Origin: Gremmenia infestans
Lineage: Eukaryota; Ascomycota; Leotiomycetes; Helotiales; Hamatocanthoscyphaceae
NCBI GenBank assembly: GCA_032629725.1
Contig: JAFEVB010000002.1
Location: 3,100,001 to 3,164,000 of the forward strand
Length of the DNA: 64,000 nucleotides
Direction of reading: 5' to 3'
Part shown: positions 45,358 through 57,548 of the stretch, piece after piece
How positions within the stretch are numbered: position 1 is the stretch's first letter
Layout: each line of letters opens with the position of its first letter
The notes under the pieces: generated by a model
The model's database searches: none
What the model was told of the DNA's origin: nothing
The model's input: only the letters and a program-made list of their open reading frames with translations
Program-made: the position numbers and the translations under genes

Positions 45358-46784
45358 TATTGCGTGCCCTCCGTTGGTCCAGTCTGAAAATACGAAAACG
45401 AAAACGAAATAGTCGGATGTTCCGCGTGAATTTAGGAGAATGGCGCCGTTGAATTATATATAACTTGTGAGAGAAGGCTCTCCGTCTGAGAAAAAGCTAA
45501 TATGTCCCCCGACGGCCCGATATAAGCTCCGGGGCGGGGTCTATATAGTTACCATCTAATATAGGGATGCGGTATACTCTATGAGAGCACCCTTATAATA
45601 CGACTATTTTCGTCGGTAATAGTAAGGTAGACTGAATAGGATGAAATATTATTAGGGTGGAAAGTGTATTTGCGACACATAAATAAGCTTTCTACCTTAT
45701 ATTTAGTAAGCGAATCGCGTTTTCGACACGAAGCTTGGCCATCTTCGCTTAGCGACAAACTGTCTTCAGTTCCTCTATACCCTCAAACAGTGCATTCGGT
45801 TCTGTGGGCCATATGAAGGTAGGTACCAGAGGATATGCCGGGGAATAACCCACGCCTCGAGGCTGTAGAGGCCTTGCCCGAGTATAGTAGATAAGGGTAG
45901 TTCACGTAGGTATATGTCTCCTCTAAGGAGAAACGAATTCCTTCGGGCGTATAGGATCCCACAGGGACAGGGAGGTGGAAGGCAAGGCCAACTGCAAGGC
46001 AGAATCATAGAATGGGTGGTGCGGTGCATTACTAGTACTGCACGAGTGTCTCTCGGTCCGGCAGAACGCCGCATATCGTACAGTACGGCTATAGACGCAC
46101 GCAGCCTTTTCTTGGGACTTCATCTGGAGGAGTCAAATTGCGATATTCGCAAACTGTACCTGTTTTCGGCCGTGGCGTTTGCTTGCGTGATGATTGAACG
46201 TTGAAGAAATACCGATTCCCAGTTGTAATACTCGCTGATTGAGGCGGCCTTCTGAGAGCATGTAAATAAAGCGCCGAGACGCGAGCAAGATGCGGTGTTG
46301 TAATGGCCGGGTCTGCACTTGAGCCTTACGGAGCTACAGGGGATCGCATTCCTCCTCCACCAGTGTTGGGATTGTCAGCGTTGACACGGCGTCCTCGACG
46401 AGCAGCAGGAGGGAGTGGTGGTGGTTGTTATTTAAGTTGGCAACGTTGCTAACAGCAGCCAAATTTTGAGCCGGCAGCATGTTCCAGGGAACATTTCGGT
46501 TGATCTGTGTAATGTAATGTGTGCTAGGGCTGGGTACAGTACTCATCAAGAGAGACGCGCCAATTTTCAAGGTCTTTACCTCTCAAATCTTTCTCTCCAG
46601 CCATGGTCTGCCATGTGCGGAACTTAGATCGATGCGTGGCTACTGTCTCAACACACCCCCTGGCCTAAAAGTTGAACCAGACTCGGAATGTTGCTTCTGC
46701 GACGATGGCCAGAGCCTCCACATTATATTCCTTGAGTATCCTCACCAAGTCCCTTAGATACGGATCACCCCGGTCGAAAAGACC
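45358..46784. other. A+T-rich intergenic, 1.4 kb
   Basis: Upstream region of the two-kinase gene and right flank of the island. ORFs around 45914-46204 (plus) and 45775-46570 (minus) look like chance frames with no family signal. GAGGAGTCAAATT-type short runs only; no repeats of note. Confidence 0.5.
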
Positions 46785-47252
46785 TTATATGTAAGGCAAA
46801 TCCATTGACGAGCCGCATATGAAATGTGGGGTCATAATGACAAGCAACGGGTTTTCCAAAAGCAGTGACCTAAAGGCTGCCTTGCGTTGATCTGGGGTGC
46901 GAAAAGGGGTCTCTGGCGCCAGTTGGGATAGCATAAAAGCCGTGATGGCCGGCCCAGACTCACCCCAGAGTTGCTGCTTGATATTACTTGTACCACCTGC
47001 GATCTTGTCGACCATCATCAACTTGGCTTCGGCTGCGCCCGGAAGAGTACTCCATCTCTCGGAAACGAAGTTTACCGCCTGGTTTGCGTCCAGTTTGCCC
47101 ATGTGCCATCCGGCGATTCCAGCTAGCTTGATCTGAAAGGTGTGATTTCCGGCGATGCCTTTGGTGCCATCTTTTGAAAAGGGATTGCCTGATAGTCCTT
47201 GACTTCCTCGGACCATCCAAGAGATCGCTACGACCGGCATTCTCAATATCAT
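46785..47252 (-). CDS. Hypothetical protein, 155 aa, unrecognised
   Basis: Starts MILRMPVVAISWMVRGSQG and ends GSSMDLPYI. The frame is unusually long for this A+T-richer stretch and has a plausible leader. The composition is normal (AGIAGWHMGKLDANQAVNF, FRTPDQRKAAFRSLLLEN) with no low complexity, which favours a real protein. The N-terminus is hydrophobic but not a clear signal peptide. No domain is recognised. It may be an orphan or the surviving part of a larger gene. Confidence 0.45.
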   Translation of the reverse strand: MILRMPVVAISWMVRGSQGLSGNPFSKDGTKGIAGNHTFQIKLAGIAGWHMGKLDANQAVNFVSERWSTLPGAAEAKLMMVDKIAGGTSNIKQQLWGESGPAITAFMLSQLAPETPFRTPDQRKAAFRSLLLENPLLVIMTPHFICGSSMDLPYI

Positions 47253-47931
47253 CTCTATTCCCCTTCCCTTTTCAGTCCACCTAGAATGGGTCTCATAATG
47301 CGCTTTCTGCTGTTTCCCTAGTTCTAGTACTTGCCGCTTTGATGTGCTGCTTTTGACCTTCTGTTGAGCTGACTTTGTGTATGTTGAAAATTGCAGGTTA
47401 GATTGACTATTGAAAGATTATAGGGATGAGACTCTGGAACTGCGAGGCGTTGTAGTTCTGCTACTTCTGCCGTTAAAGGGTCCTGACTGTTAAAGTAGAG
47501 ATGGGCCTGCTACAGTCAAATCCTAGAGTTGAGTCTGGAAACAAGTAATTATAGGGCGTCCATAGGTAATGAACATAGCTTCAACATGACATTGACTGTG
47601 GTGATGTAAATTTTCGTGAAATCGCATGATGCTTGGCATCCTTCTATCTAGCGTTGGGACGTCTCATTGCACACCGTGACAGAGAACAGAAAAGTCCATA
47701 TCCCAGACCTGAAAGTTTTGTTCATTCATGTAAAAAGACTGACTTCTATTTTCATTTGGTAACCATTTATATCCCCTGGTCCCCTTCTTCTCCCAAATAA
47801 TATAGCAGCTCAAAGACCGCATCAGAGGTGACTGCCTATCTACCGCTGAAAACACCTGAAAATTCAAGAATCGCTGCGTAAAAGTATCATCCTTCTATGT
47901 AACTGTGCGTTTATTGCTTATTGCTTATTGC
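47253..47931. other. intergenic, 680 bp, with YDJ1 3' flank
   Basis: Contains the upstream region of the orphan ORF and the YDJ1 3' UTR. Four TTATTGC heptamers straddle the YDJ1 stop codon. A 67-codon minus ORF (47867-47664) is not convincing. Confidence 0.55.
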
Positions 47932-47938
47932 TTATTGC
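47911..47938. repeat. 4 x TTATTGC heptamer across the YDJ1 stop codon
   Basis: Four perfect 7-bp copies. On the gene strand they read GCAATAA repeats, the first supplying the final CAA codon and the TAA stop. Because the first stop is in unit one, copy-number change would lengthen only the 3' UTR. Confidence 0.9.
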
Positions 47939-49373
47939 TGTGCGCACTGTGCCTGGCCTTCCTCTTCTTCGTCATCTTCCCATCCGCCACCAGCTCGGGG
48001 GTCCCCAGAATTGGCACCGAACTACTCAAGTCAGCATGTTTCAATCAGAATTTTGGGACGGCAAACTTACATCTTCAATATCAGCGTCCGAGTCGTATTC
48101 TACTTCGTCTATTTCGGTGGCTTCGATTGGCTCATCGGGCTTAGGAAGGATATTTCGAAGACTGTCGAATGCAGCAGCATCCTCGGTCCATCCGTTCTCT
48201 GGGAATTCAACCTTGACCACAAGATATAGATCTCCCTTCGCATCACTCTTCTTCAATGGCATTCCCTCACCAGCAATTTTCAATATCTGTCCAGGCTGCA
48301 GCACCTTGCCTTGGGGATGATCAAGATGAAGACCACGGCCGTCAAGATGTTTCAAGACCACTCTAGAGAAGCCAGTCAATGCCTCTGCGAGCGTAACGTT
48401 GAGCTCGGCTGAAAGATCATCACCAGCCCTCTGGAATACATCATGTTCGTCCTCGACAAGTGTGAAAACAATATCCCCAGGAGTTTGGTCGGGTACTTGA
48501 TCTGCTTCGCCTTCGAGAGTAATCCGCTCGCCTTCCCGTGCACCTCTAGGAATATAGATCTCCAGCACCTTCTTCTCCGACGTTGTCCTTTTCCCTTTGC
48601 ACTTCTTGCACCTATCCTTCTCCTTAAAGATCTTTCCCGTTCCTGTACAAGTATCGCACACCATTCGTTCCTGCGTAACGAGACCCGGCCCAACTTGTCG
48701 AAGTCCAACTGTGATACCATTCCCCTTGCACCTCTCGCAGCTCTGCGCTTTCGCCTTTTCCTTTCCACCCGTCCCCTTGCAATGACTGCAGATAATGTTC
48801 TTCGTGCTCGCAAACTTCACTGTCTTCCCCTTATAAAGCTCCTCCAACGTAACCTGGTATTTCTGCTCCTCATCACGTCCCTTCCGTGGCCGCTTCGGTC
48901 CACCTCCTTCACCCCCAAACCCAGGCATGCCTCCCATGCCGCCCATACCACCACCCATGCCACCCCCAAACATCTGCGCAAGAATATCATCTAGATCTGG
49001 TCCGCCGGCTCCCGGGCCTCCTCTGCTGGTATCGAAAGCCGCCATGCCGTGTGTATCGTAGAGGTGACGTTTCTCTTCATCGTGAAGAATCTCGTAAGCT
49101 TGGCTGACTGCTTTAAATTTTAATTCGGATTCTTCGCGTTGGTCTTCCGCTACTTTGTCGGGGTGGTGTTGTAGAGCTGCCTGGGGTTTGGTCAGCATGT
49201 GTTAGAGCGAGGCTGCTGAGATTACGCACCTTGTGGTATGCCTTCTTCACTTCAGATTTTGTGGCAGACTTGGATATCCCAAGGACCTCTATTCTCTGTT
49301 AATACCGAGTCAATTCGTTGTGGTTCTGCTACTCACCATAGAGGTCTTCCTCGCTTGCTCCATTGTCAGCCAT
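47932..49373 (-). CDS. YDJ1: Type I Hsp40/DnaJ co-chaperone (Ydj1/Mas5) with C-terminal CAQQ prenylation motif
   Basis: Four exons, 49373-49337, 49288-49230, 49180-48071 and 48021-47932, encode 431 aa. The J domain (about 8-72) has HHPDKV. A Gly/Met-rich linker follows, then four CxxCxGxG-type zinc motifs (CSHCKGTGG, CERCKGNGI, CDTCTGTGK, CKKCKGKRT), then the beta-rich substrate domain. The last exon ends QCAQQ, a CaaX-type farnesylation signal as in Ydj1, which tethers the chaperone to ER membranes. It stimulates Hsp70 ATPase and delivers clients; the cytosolic HSP70 is in the same window. If the last 49-nt intron is retained, the protein ends DVSLPSQNSD and loses the lipid anchor. Confidence 0.95.
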
Positions 49374-49703
49374 GGTTGAGGATTCAATAGAGGGGTAGAT
49401 TGTCTGAGTTTGCGGCTATGTATAGAGGTGTTCTGCTAGATGAAACAGCAAACGTGAATGGGCGTTAAAACAGTTCAGAATCGCACAGTCTATGTGCAGA
49501 AAACAACGAGTTCTAGGTTGTGTATTGATGGAGAAGTCAAGATGTGAAAACTGATACAGTAGACATGTATTTTTTATCGTACTAGCTCCAAATGGATTTT
49601 TGGCGGGAAGATGTTAATCCTTGTTGTTTGCATAAAAGGCGAGGCGGAAGGGATTTCAAAGACAAATGAATATTCTGGAACGGAGGCAAAAACCGAGAAA
49701 GTG
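49374..49703. promoter_or_regulatory. divergent YDJ1 / MSE1 upstream region
   Basis: 330 bp between divergent starts. The MSE1 frame is open upstream to 49611 without a better ATG. No clear heat-shock element is seen on the YDJ1 side. Confidence 0.5.
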
Positions 49704-51854
49704 ATGTATTTGTTTTTTAATTCAGCCAGACGAACGCTTGCATCTCGATGGATCTGCCAATCATGCCGTGGGATCAAACATGCTTCAACAAACACAGCCT
49801 CATATACGCCTCCAGAACCGTCGAAAGCTGCCCAAGAACTTCGAAACGGCGGACCGGCTAGAACTCGATTTGCTCCATCTCCTACCGGATATCTCCATCT
49901 TGGGTCTTTAAGGACTGCTTTATTCAATTATCTTGTTGCAAAAGCAACTGGTGGGCAGTTTCTTTTGCGAATCGAAGATACTGATCAGGTGACTCTAACT
50001 TACTTCATTGTTCGAGAATCAGGACTGAGTTTTGGTAGAAGAGGATAGTACCCGGTGCTGAAGAAAGGCTGTATAAAGACTTGGAATGGGCGGGAATAGA
50101 GTGGGATGAAGGTCCTTTGAATCTGTTTTCAATTTATATTGATTCATACTCACATTTTGCTAGGTCCAAGAATAGGGGGTCCATACGGCCCATACGTACA
50201 GGTAAGTTGCTCTCCATCAATATTGTAGCTCTTCTAATATAATTCAGTCACAAAGAACAGCCATATACAGATCACACATAGAGCAATTACTAGAATCCGG
50301 TAACGCATACCGATGTTTCTGCTCTCCCGAACGCCTACACGCCCTCGCCGAGCACCGACAAAGCCATGGAAACGCTCCCGATTATGATAGGAATTGTGCA
50401 CATATTCCAAAAGAGCACTCAGATGACCGAGCTGCCAAGGGAGAGGCTCATGTGGTCAGACTAAAGGCACCAGACAAATACCCTGTGTACAACGACTTGG
50501 TGTATGGTTTAGTTCGGCAAAGTAATGATTACAAGCAGAAATTGCTTCACGAACAGTACGATGATCCAATCCTGCTCAAGTCTGATGGATTTCCAACCTA
50601 TCATTTGGCAAATGTTGTTGATGACCATCTTATGAAAATCACCATGTGATTCGAGGCTCAGTATGTGTTTCCCAATATGCACAAAATACCCCTTTACTAA
50701 CTTGAAAAGGAATGGATGTCATCTACGCCGAAACATCTTGCAATGTACAAAGCCTTCGGGTGGGAGCCTCCAAAGTTCGCTCATGTCAGTCTGCTCGTCG
50801 ACAAAACCGGCGCAAAACTGAGCAAGAGAACCGGTTCCGTCGAGCTAGCAGAATGGCGAGACAAGGAAGGGGTATTCCCCGAGGTTCTGAACAACTTCGT
50901 TTCGCTTCTCGGGTGGTCTCACAGTGAAAAGCACGATGTTATGAATATGGAAGAACTGATTAGAACTGTACCTCAACTCCCTTCTCACCAAAAGCTCACT
51001 TCTAATGTTTTGCGTAGGCAAGTCTGAAGTTCACCAAAGGCGACACAATAGTAGCTTTTGAAAAACTATGGTTCCTCCAAAGAAGACACGCTTCCCGCCA
51101 CGCCTCCATTCCCCCATCAACACCCTACAACCCCCGTCACGATATGAACAAACTCGCCCTACCGCTCCTGCTCAAGCACCTTTCAGAGCGCCCAGACCTC
51201 CCAGAAGGCCCTCCTCCGACGGAAGACTTCGTCCGCTCCCTCCTCTGGGCAGACGCCATAAATTACACCACGCCTTCCGAATTCATCACCCGCAACATCA
51301 GCTTCTTCACCCCCCCCACCTCATCAAACCTTCACGACACCATCCCCGCTCTAAGACTGCGCAACGTCCCCGCGCACGCAAACTCCATCATCCCCGCCTC
51401 ATTTGCCACAGAATTCGACTCCTTATCCCGCATCGAGAACTGGAACGCCGCAGAGCTCAAAGCGTGGACGGAAACGTTAATACAGAAACAGATATGGCAT
51501 AGCCTGGATGAGGCGGGCAACGATGAGGAGAAGTTGGAGGGCTTGTTTAAAAAGGCGTGGAGCAGGGTCGTGCATGGCTATATTCGCTGGGCGATAGCGG
51601 CGGGGAAGCCAGGCCCCGACGGCGTGGTTAGTATGGGGATTCTCGGGAAGGAGGAGACGCTTAGGAGGTTCGAGTTGGCGAGGGAGATTATGATGGCGGC
51701 TAAGGACGATGGTGCGGATATGGAGATGGCGATGAGTGAGCCTGTGCTGGATAGAAAGGCGCCGGATGGAGAGGTGGAGTCTGAAGCTGCTTTAGAGCAG
51801 GAGACTGGTGCGAGTGACGGTGGGGATGGGCGTGGAGGGAGTGGTGGACATTAG
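49704..51854 (+). CDS. MSE1: Mitochondrial glutamyl-tRNA synthetase, with an apparent 1-nt frameshift
   Basis: Six exons (49704-49988, 50042-50111, 50164-50201, 50248-50660, 50710-50967, 51018-51854) would give about 633 aa. A mitochondrial presequence (MYLFFNSARRTLASRW) precedes RFAPSPTGYLHLGS, the HIGH-equivalent, and KRTG follows GAKLS, the KMSKS-equivalent. It charges mitochondrial tRNA-Glu (and often tRNA-Gln for later amidation). Exon 4 is 413 nt, one short of a multiple of three. At 50641 the text ATC-ACC-ATG-TGA replaces the expected ITHVIRGSEW coding, as if one C were missing after ACC; the downstream sequence continues perfectly in the shifted frame. All other joins are in frame. 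This may be an assembly error in a short C run, or a real disruption. Confidence 0.88.
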
Positions 51855-52148
51855 ATGCTGTCATTTTCTGTTTGTATGATGTTGTACTAAACATGTTGTT
51901 TTATGGACGGCTGTGTATCACTATAAAGGACTTTGTACTACTAGAGGACCAATCTCAAACTGGTAATCAGGCATGTACTTTATCATCTGTTTCCTGTTCT
52001 CTGTACTATTGGCTTTTCATGATTCGTCCCATCCACCCAAACGCCTCTCATGTAAAGTAAATTACGCCAGCAATGCTTATGAGCCTCTAGGTCTCATTCA
52101 TTTTGCATAATATGTGCCATATCTCATAAAATCTCCAAAGCCATGTCA

Positions 52149-53280
52149 TCATGAAGCGTCAGCCTCAATCTCAGTCTTATCCGCGACAGCAGCAGCAGGC
52201 TGAGGGGTCTTCTGTTCCTTGTCCGCATCTCCCAGCCCATTGAAGAGCTTTGCCTTAATCTCACCAGCCATCAATCCCGTCATCTCCTCTCCAGCAATCT
52301 TGTTGCTATCCCTCACCGCCTTATCCATCTTCTCATCCACAGCCTTCCCTCCCAGTGATCCAGTTGGTGCTCTTCCAGATCGTGAAATCAATTTTGAGGC
52401 CTCCCCGATCTTACTGCTGAGATCAAGCATCTGCTTGCTGCTGTAATCACGATTGGTGAATAGTGGGCTTTGGCTGAGGGTCTGGACCCAGTATTTGTTC
52501 CACAACAGCTCCAACAGGTGGGTATCAAGCGTACTCTTGAAGTGAGAAACTTCCAAAGAGTAGTATCGACTGCTGTGAGCACCAAAATCCTCAACCTTCG
52601 CCAACGGAATGGTCTGGTATCCGTCTCCAGCACTGGTTTCAGCGGGTTTATAATTTTCCGGATATGTTCTAAAGGCACCAATTTCAACTTTGCCTGCAGA
52701 GATGGTACGGTCTGGGTCGATGACAACTGCAAGGAAAGGGTCTGAGAACGTCTGTTGTGTAGATTGTGTGGTGACATCAATACCACTGAGCCAGCAGCCG
52801 TAGCCTGGATGACTGTGGTACCAGCCAACAGCGTTCTCCAATTTTCCCTGATCACGGCAGGCCTGCAAATACCCAACCATGTATTCGTTTGCTTCGTCTT
52901 GGGCATTAACTCTGGTTTCAGTACCTTCGACAGGTAACCTGAAGGCGTCTGTGACGATAAATGTGTCTCCGGATATTTTGCCTTGCATCAAGCCCATGAC
53001 TTCCAGGGTGCCGCCAGTTCGTGCGTGCATAACCATCTTGAGGAGAGCTACAGCGGAGATTCGTACATTTTTGAAGTGGTGGGGGTCGGCTCTCCATGGC
53101 TTCGCATCATTGATCTCCTTTTGCTCGCCGGTATCGTAAGTATAGAGGGCATCGCGCTGGGGATCCACCAATTTGACATTGTTGTCTAGCTCTGTTATCG
53201 ATAAGATGAGCTTAGGAGATGTAGTAGAGGGGAAATCTGGAAGATGAAGACTTACCCCAAGTCTTGTATGCAGTATCCAT
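52149..53280 (-). CDS. CSN5: COP9 signalosome subunit 5 (CSN5/Rri1), JAMM deneddylase
   Basis: Two exons, 53280-53256 (25 nt) and 53191-52149, with a 64-nt intron, encode 355 aa. The MPN+/JAMM catalytic signature is intact: EVMGLMQG supplies the Glu, and HSHPGYGCWLSGID the HxH, Ser and Asp zinc ligands. It removes Nedd8/Rub1 from cullins as part of the COP9 signalosome, controlling SCF ligases and, in fungi, development. N-terminal text TWELDNNVKLVDPQRDALY is typical and forms only after splicing. The Ala/Glu-rich end (AAAVADKTEIEADAS) is variable in the family. It diverges from ASE1. Confidence 0.96.
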
Positions 53281-53826
53281 GTTGGCCACCAGTGGTGAGA
53301 AAAGAAACTTGACGGGTGTATGCGGCTGTGTCTAGGTCGAGAGGTCTAGATCGTCCAGCGGATATGGAAATGGAAGATTAATGGAGGTTGATGTTGGAGC
53401 TGCAGCCTTGTCGGACCCGGAGCTCTTTCTTGGCGGGGCCAGCCAGCCAGCGGCCTGAATTGTGTCCGAGATGGTGAAACAGCGGAGACGTTACCGTGCC
53501 AACCTCCAGCTCTAAATAGCCGCAAAATAACATGACATGTATTATACAGGAAGGAAGGAACGTCCAGTTGGATTTCACACTCAAAACCGCGACTTTTATC
53601 CCATCCCCTCTTTGATGAGCTGCGCATTCTTCTCGTCTCGGGTTTCGCAGTCGCGATCAGGAATCCTCCTTTGCTCGACCGTCACGATAAACCTTCAATA
53701 TCAGGACTGGCCTTCCTCTTACCCGACCCCATCTTGCGGTACTTGTGCATCAGAAGTGTTACACTTACACCTCAACCTACAGCAAAGAGCGCATTGATCT
53801 GATACGCTTCTTCCTGTTCGTCCACG
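53281..53826. promoter_or_regulatory. divergent CSN5 / ASE1 upstream region
   Basis: 546 bp separating the two start codons; both promoters must be here. ORFs inside are short and lack features. Confidence 0.5.
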
Positions 53827-56199
53827 ATGGATTCCAGCTACCTGACCTCGCAGGTTTCGCAAATCATTGGACAGCTCCATGGCCTCTTCGATGAGATTGG
53901 AGTAGCCAGCCATGAACGGGAGACTCGAGAGTCAGAGGTACATTATCACACCAACGCGGTCATCAATATTGCTAATTGTATGCAGTTATTCTCTGCACTC
54001 TCCGAAGCTCTACACAATCAAGTGCGACTCGTCCAATCCGAAAAGAACGAGATGACCGAGGAGGCACAACGCATCATTACTACAATAAAGCAAATGGAGG
54101 CTTCGCTAGATGACAACAAGGCGCATCATGAATACCAAGCCGAGGATGAAGATTTGAAAATCACATACCCGTTGACGCGTTGCTTGCAAGGATTAAAGGA
54201 AAAGCATCAGCAGATATCCAGGTTACACAGGGAGCGCTTCGAGCAAGTCAAGAGTACACAAACCTCAACATATAACTAATAGCCTGTGATAAAATACTAA
54301 CGATAAACAGAATTGGTCCAGGCCCTCGAATCCTACTCTTCTCATCTCGAAGCGTCATTTATCAAGATCGTTCTTCCACCTACAACGCCCAACTCGACTG
54401 TCCCACCTACCTTTGACCTCTCGCCCATTTATGTTACTTCACTTGATGATGAATTTACTCGTGTATACGAAGAATACACTCGTCGGGTCGCAACGGTCAA
54501 AGCACTTTCGGAACATATCATTCAGCTTTGGGCAGAGCTTGGAACACCACAGGCTCAGACAGATAGCACGATTGTAAAATATTACCGCGACTCACCAGAA
54601 CAACTCGGTCTACACGAGGAAGACATCGCCAGACTACGAGCCAAGCGCGACAAGCTGGCAGACGAAAAAAAATCACGTGAGAAGCGCCTCAAGGATCTTA
54701 AATTGACCGTTGAGGGGTTATGGCAGAAGTTGGGCGTTGAGGAGCACGAGAGGAAGAAGTTCTTGAATGGAAATCGTGGCTGCGGGGTCCGACAAATCAA
54801 CGAATTTGAGGACGAGTTGTCTAGATTGAACGAGCTAAAGCGACAAAACCTTCATCTCTTCGTCGAGGATGCGCGATACAAGCTGCAAGAACTCTGGGAT
54901 GGCCTTTACTTCTCCGAGGAGGAGATGCTGGAGTTCACACCAGCATTTTCGGACGTTCACAGCGATGCTCTCCTTGAGGCGCACGAGCAGGAAATTAGCC
55001 GATTAGAAGCTCTCAAGGAACAACGTGCCCCAACTCTGGCTCTCATCGAAAACCATCGATCGCTTGTGAAGGATCGTAATGATCTGCAAGCATCCAGTCA
55101 AGATGCGTCTAGACTACTTGGACGAGGCCAGAAGGGTGAGAAACGTGACCCTACCCGCCTTCTGAGGGAAGAGAAGATGAGAAAGAGAATTGCAAAGGAC
55201 TTGCCGAAGATTGCCGTTCAATTAAGAAAGACTCTGGAGAAATGGGAGGACGAATATGGTCGACCATTCTTGGTACATGGAGAACGATATATCGACGAGC
55301 TCGACGCTTCAGAATCCAAACCTGCACCTGGTCCTAGATCAAAAACACCCGCAGGCCCACCACCGTCTACTACTAAGAATCCAAAATCGGCTCCACCTAG
55401 TCGCGGAAACAGTGTCATGAAAGCACCGCCACCAAGATCTGGCGCAAAGACACCGACAGCTGGAGCTGCAGCAACCCTTCGACGCAATCCAATGGTAAAT
55501 TCTGTTTCTGCGATGACTGGCAAGACATCTCCCTCGAAGATTCCTGCACGGGCACCGCTGTCAAACCTCAACCATGGCGGTAACTCACCTGAGCGTCGGG
55601 CTAGACCGGAATCGAGGATGGATACCGACAGAACTCTTCGTGGTAAGATGGGACCTCCTCCATTGAGGGCACCGCCGCCAAAGATGAGAGACCTATTTGT
55701 ACCACCGCCAGCCCCTACGCCAGTATCACTTTCCCGCTCCGAAAGCGTTCTCTCGAGTGGAAGTGTGCGACATGTCTCCCCTGAAGATCCATATGGCTAT
55801 CCACAAGAGCAAGGCCGACCTCAATCATACCAGTCACTCAATTCCTCAATGCGTCAAGATGAACGATATACTCAATCGACAGCTTCCTATCCTTCTGCCC
55901 CCTCAAGCCGTCAGATTTCAAACAATTCAACAGTTGTTTCAGGTAGCGAGAATTGGGAGACGTACTCTGAGATTTCCGAGCCCGAAGAGGACGCCTCTGA
56001 TGATTATTATGCTAGGCTTCGCGCTGCTCAAGGAAAACGTTATACGCCTGACGATGGCTACGCCCCCCCACAAGGCGGACAACTCAAGAAGCACAGAGGC
56101 TTGCCACCCTACGGAGCCCATGCTGGCCATGCACTCACAGACCCCGAAGGCAATCGAATAGTATCAGGCAGTGAGTGGACCGATGAAGACGCCTTTTAA
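53827..56199 (+). CDS. ASE1: Microtubule-bundling protein Ase1 (MAP65/PRC1 family)
   Basis: Three exons (53827-53937, 53986-54253, 54311-56199) encode 755 aa. The N-terminal half is a series of coiled coils and spectrin-like helices with family phrases such as LWAELGTP, LWQKLGV, FVEDARYKLQELWD and RAPTLALIENHRSLV. The most conserved microtubule-binding patch is LREEKMRKRIAKDLPKIAVQLRKTL and KWEDEYGRPFLVHG (about 400-450). The tail is Pro/Ser-rich, basic and disordered, with many SP/TP sites expected for Cdk control. Ase1 crosslinks antiparallel microtubules at the spindle midzone. The 48-nt first intron is stop-free and a multiple of three, so retention would add 16 residues. Confidence 0.95.
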
Positions 56200-57548
56200 A
56201 TCATCTCAAATCTCTTTCTCTGTAATATTTGTCCTTACGTCCTGGTGGATTTAGAAGGATAGACATGACACGACGGTTACGAGGCACGCTTTTGATGATC
56301 ACCATGACTTGGATTTCACGAAGACAGCCCAGTTCTATCTTTGCGCATTCCGTGTTATTGCAATTGTTTTCAGCAAACGTACAGCCCTTACAAAAGTCGA
56401 TAGTTCATTTCTTGTAATATTTTCCTTTTCGGCATGGATCTCTTAGTTTTGCTTGTCTGAATAGGATATCAGCATTGGTCTAGTGGGGCGGGGGTGGGAA
56501 TGGGGTGGAGGTGATGGAGATTTGCGTTTGCTTGCTTTGGAAGTTTGGAGTCAACAGGCTGGGACCTTCAAAGGGATTGTATTGAGGCGTCAATTGGTTG
56601 GTCGGTCTCTTTCTGGTATTTACTTGTGCATAGTAGATTCGAGACCAAGAAGTACATGATATTATCATACTACTAGAACATATGTGATGCTGCATAACCC
56701 TTGACAGAGGCGTGATTTATATTCGATTTCCAGATGAAACCGTATAGTTCCCCTCCAATTCCCGTTTTGTCCTCTTTAGACAAACGACCAATCTCAGAAA
56801 ACAGATCATACCAGCAGCTAGCCCGTTCAAAAGTGACAATTAGGGATACATACATTAGTATGAATTGCTCTAAAGCTTCATGTGAAGTTTCTGTACATTC
56901 ATTAACTGACTAGTTCGACGAGGTTATGTCATGCCTACTCCATTTACAAGTTCCAAATATGATTGCAAAGGCTTTTATATCTAACATACCCCCTTTTCAC
57001 AGATAAACCTAGAGGTCCTGCATTCCATCATCAACCGAGAGATTCATCTAAGCTGAACATATGTTTTGCTGTCAATGTCTAAGGTGCTGTTATATTTATC
57101 TTGCTGCCAAAGTGTGCTACTAATGAAATTAATATCACTCGGTGAATCGCGGTGCTGTGAGAAGCGATGTGAAGAAAACAAGGTGTTTGGGAGCAATGAA
57201 TGGATTGCTTAAAGTGGTTGTGAGAAGATGAGATGCACAGTTGCTATGTCGAAGCGTAATGAATCCATATCATGTATTAGGTTACTCTTGTTTGATTTGA
57301 GAAATATTTACAACTTCGAAGTATTTAAAGGCAGTTACTGGTGAGTCTATTCTTGCTTGCTTCTTCATTTTGTTCTCTATAGCACCTTCTATTATGATTT
57401 CAATCCCGTTCGAGGATTTCTAGGATTATTTCAATGTGTCGTTCAAAAGTCACAGACAGGAGGCTACTTGTTAAATAACCTGTTGACGCCACGCCATACT
57501 TCACATTCCCAATTTTATTCAATGTTCATTATCACAATATAGATCTCG
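56200..57548. other. convergent intergenic, 1.35 kb
   Basis: Between the stops of ASE1 and LIG4. A+T-rich, many stops in all frames, short ORFs only. Nothing recognised beyond 3' UTRs. Confidence 0.6.

Noticed and set aside
45914..46204. 96-codon ORF upstream of the two-kinase gene
   Set aside because: No family signal and overlapped by equally open frames on the other strand.
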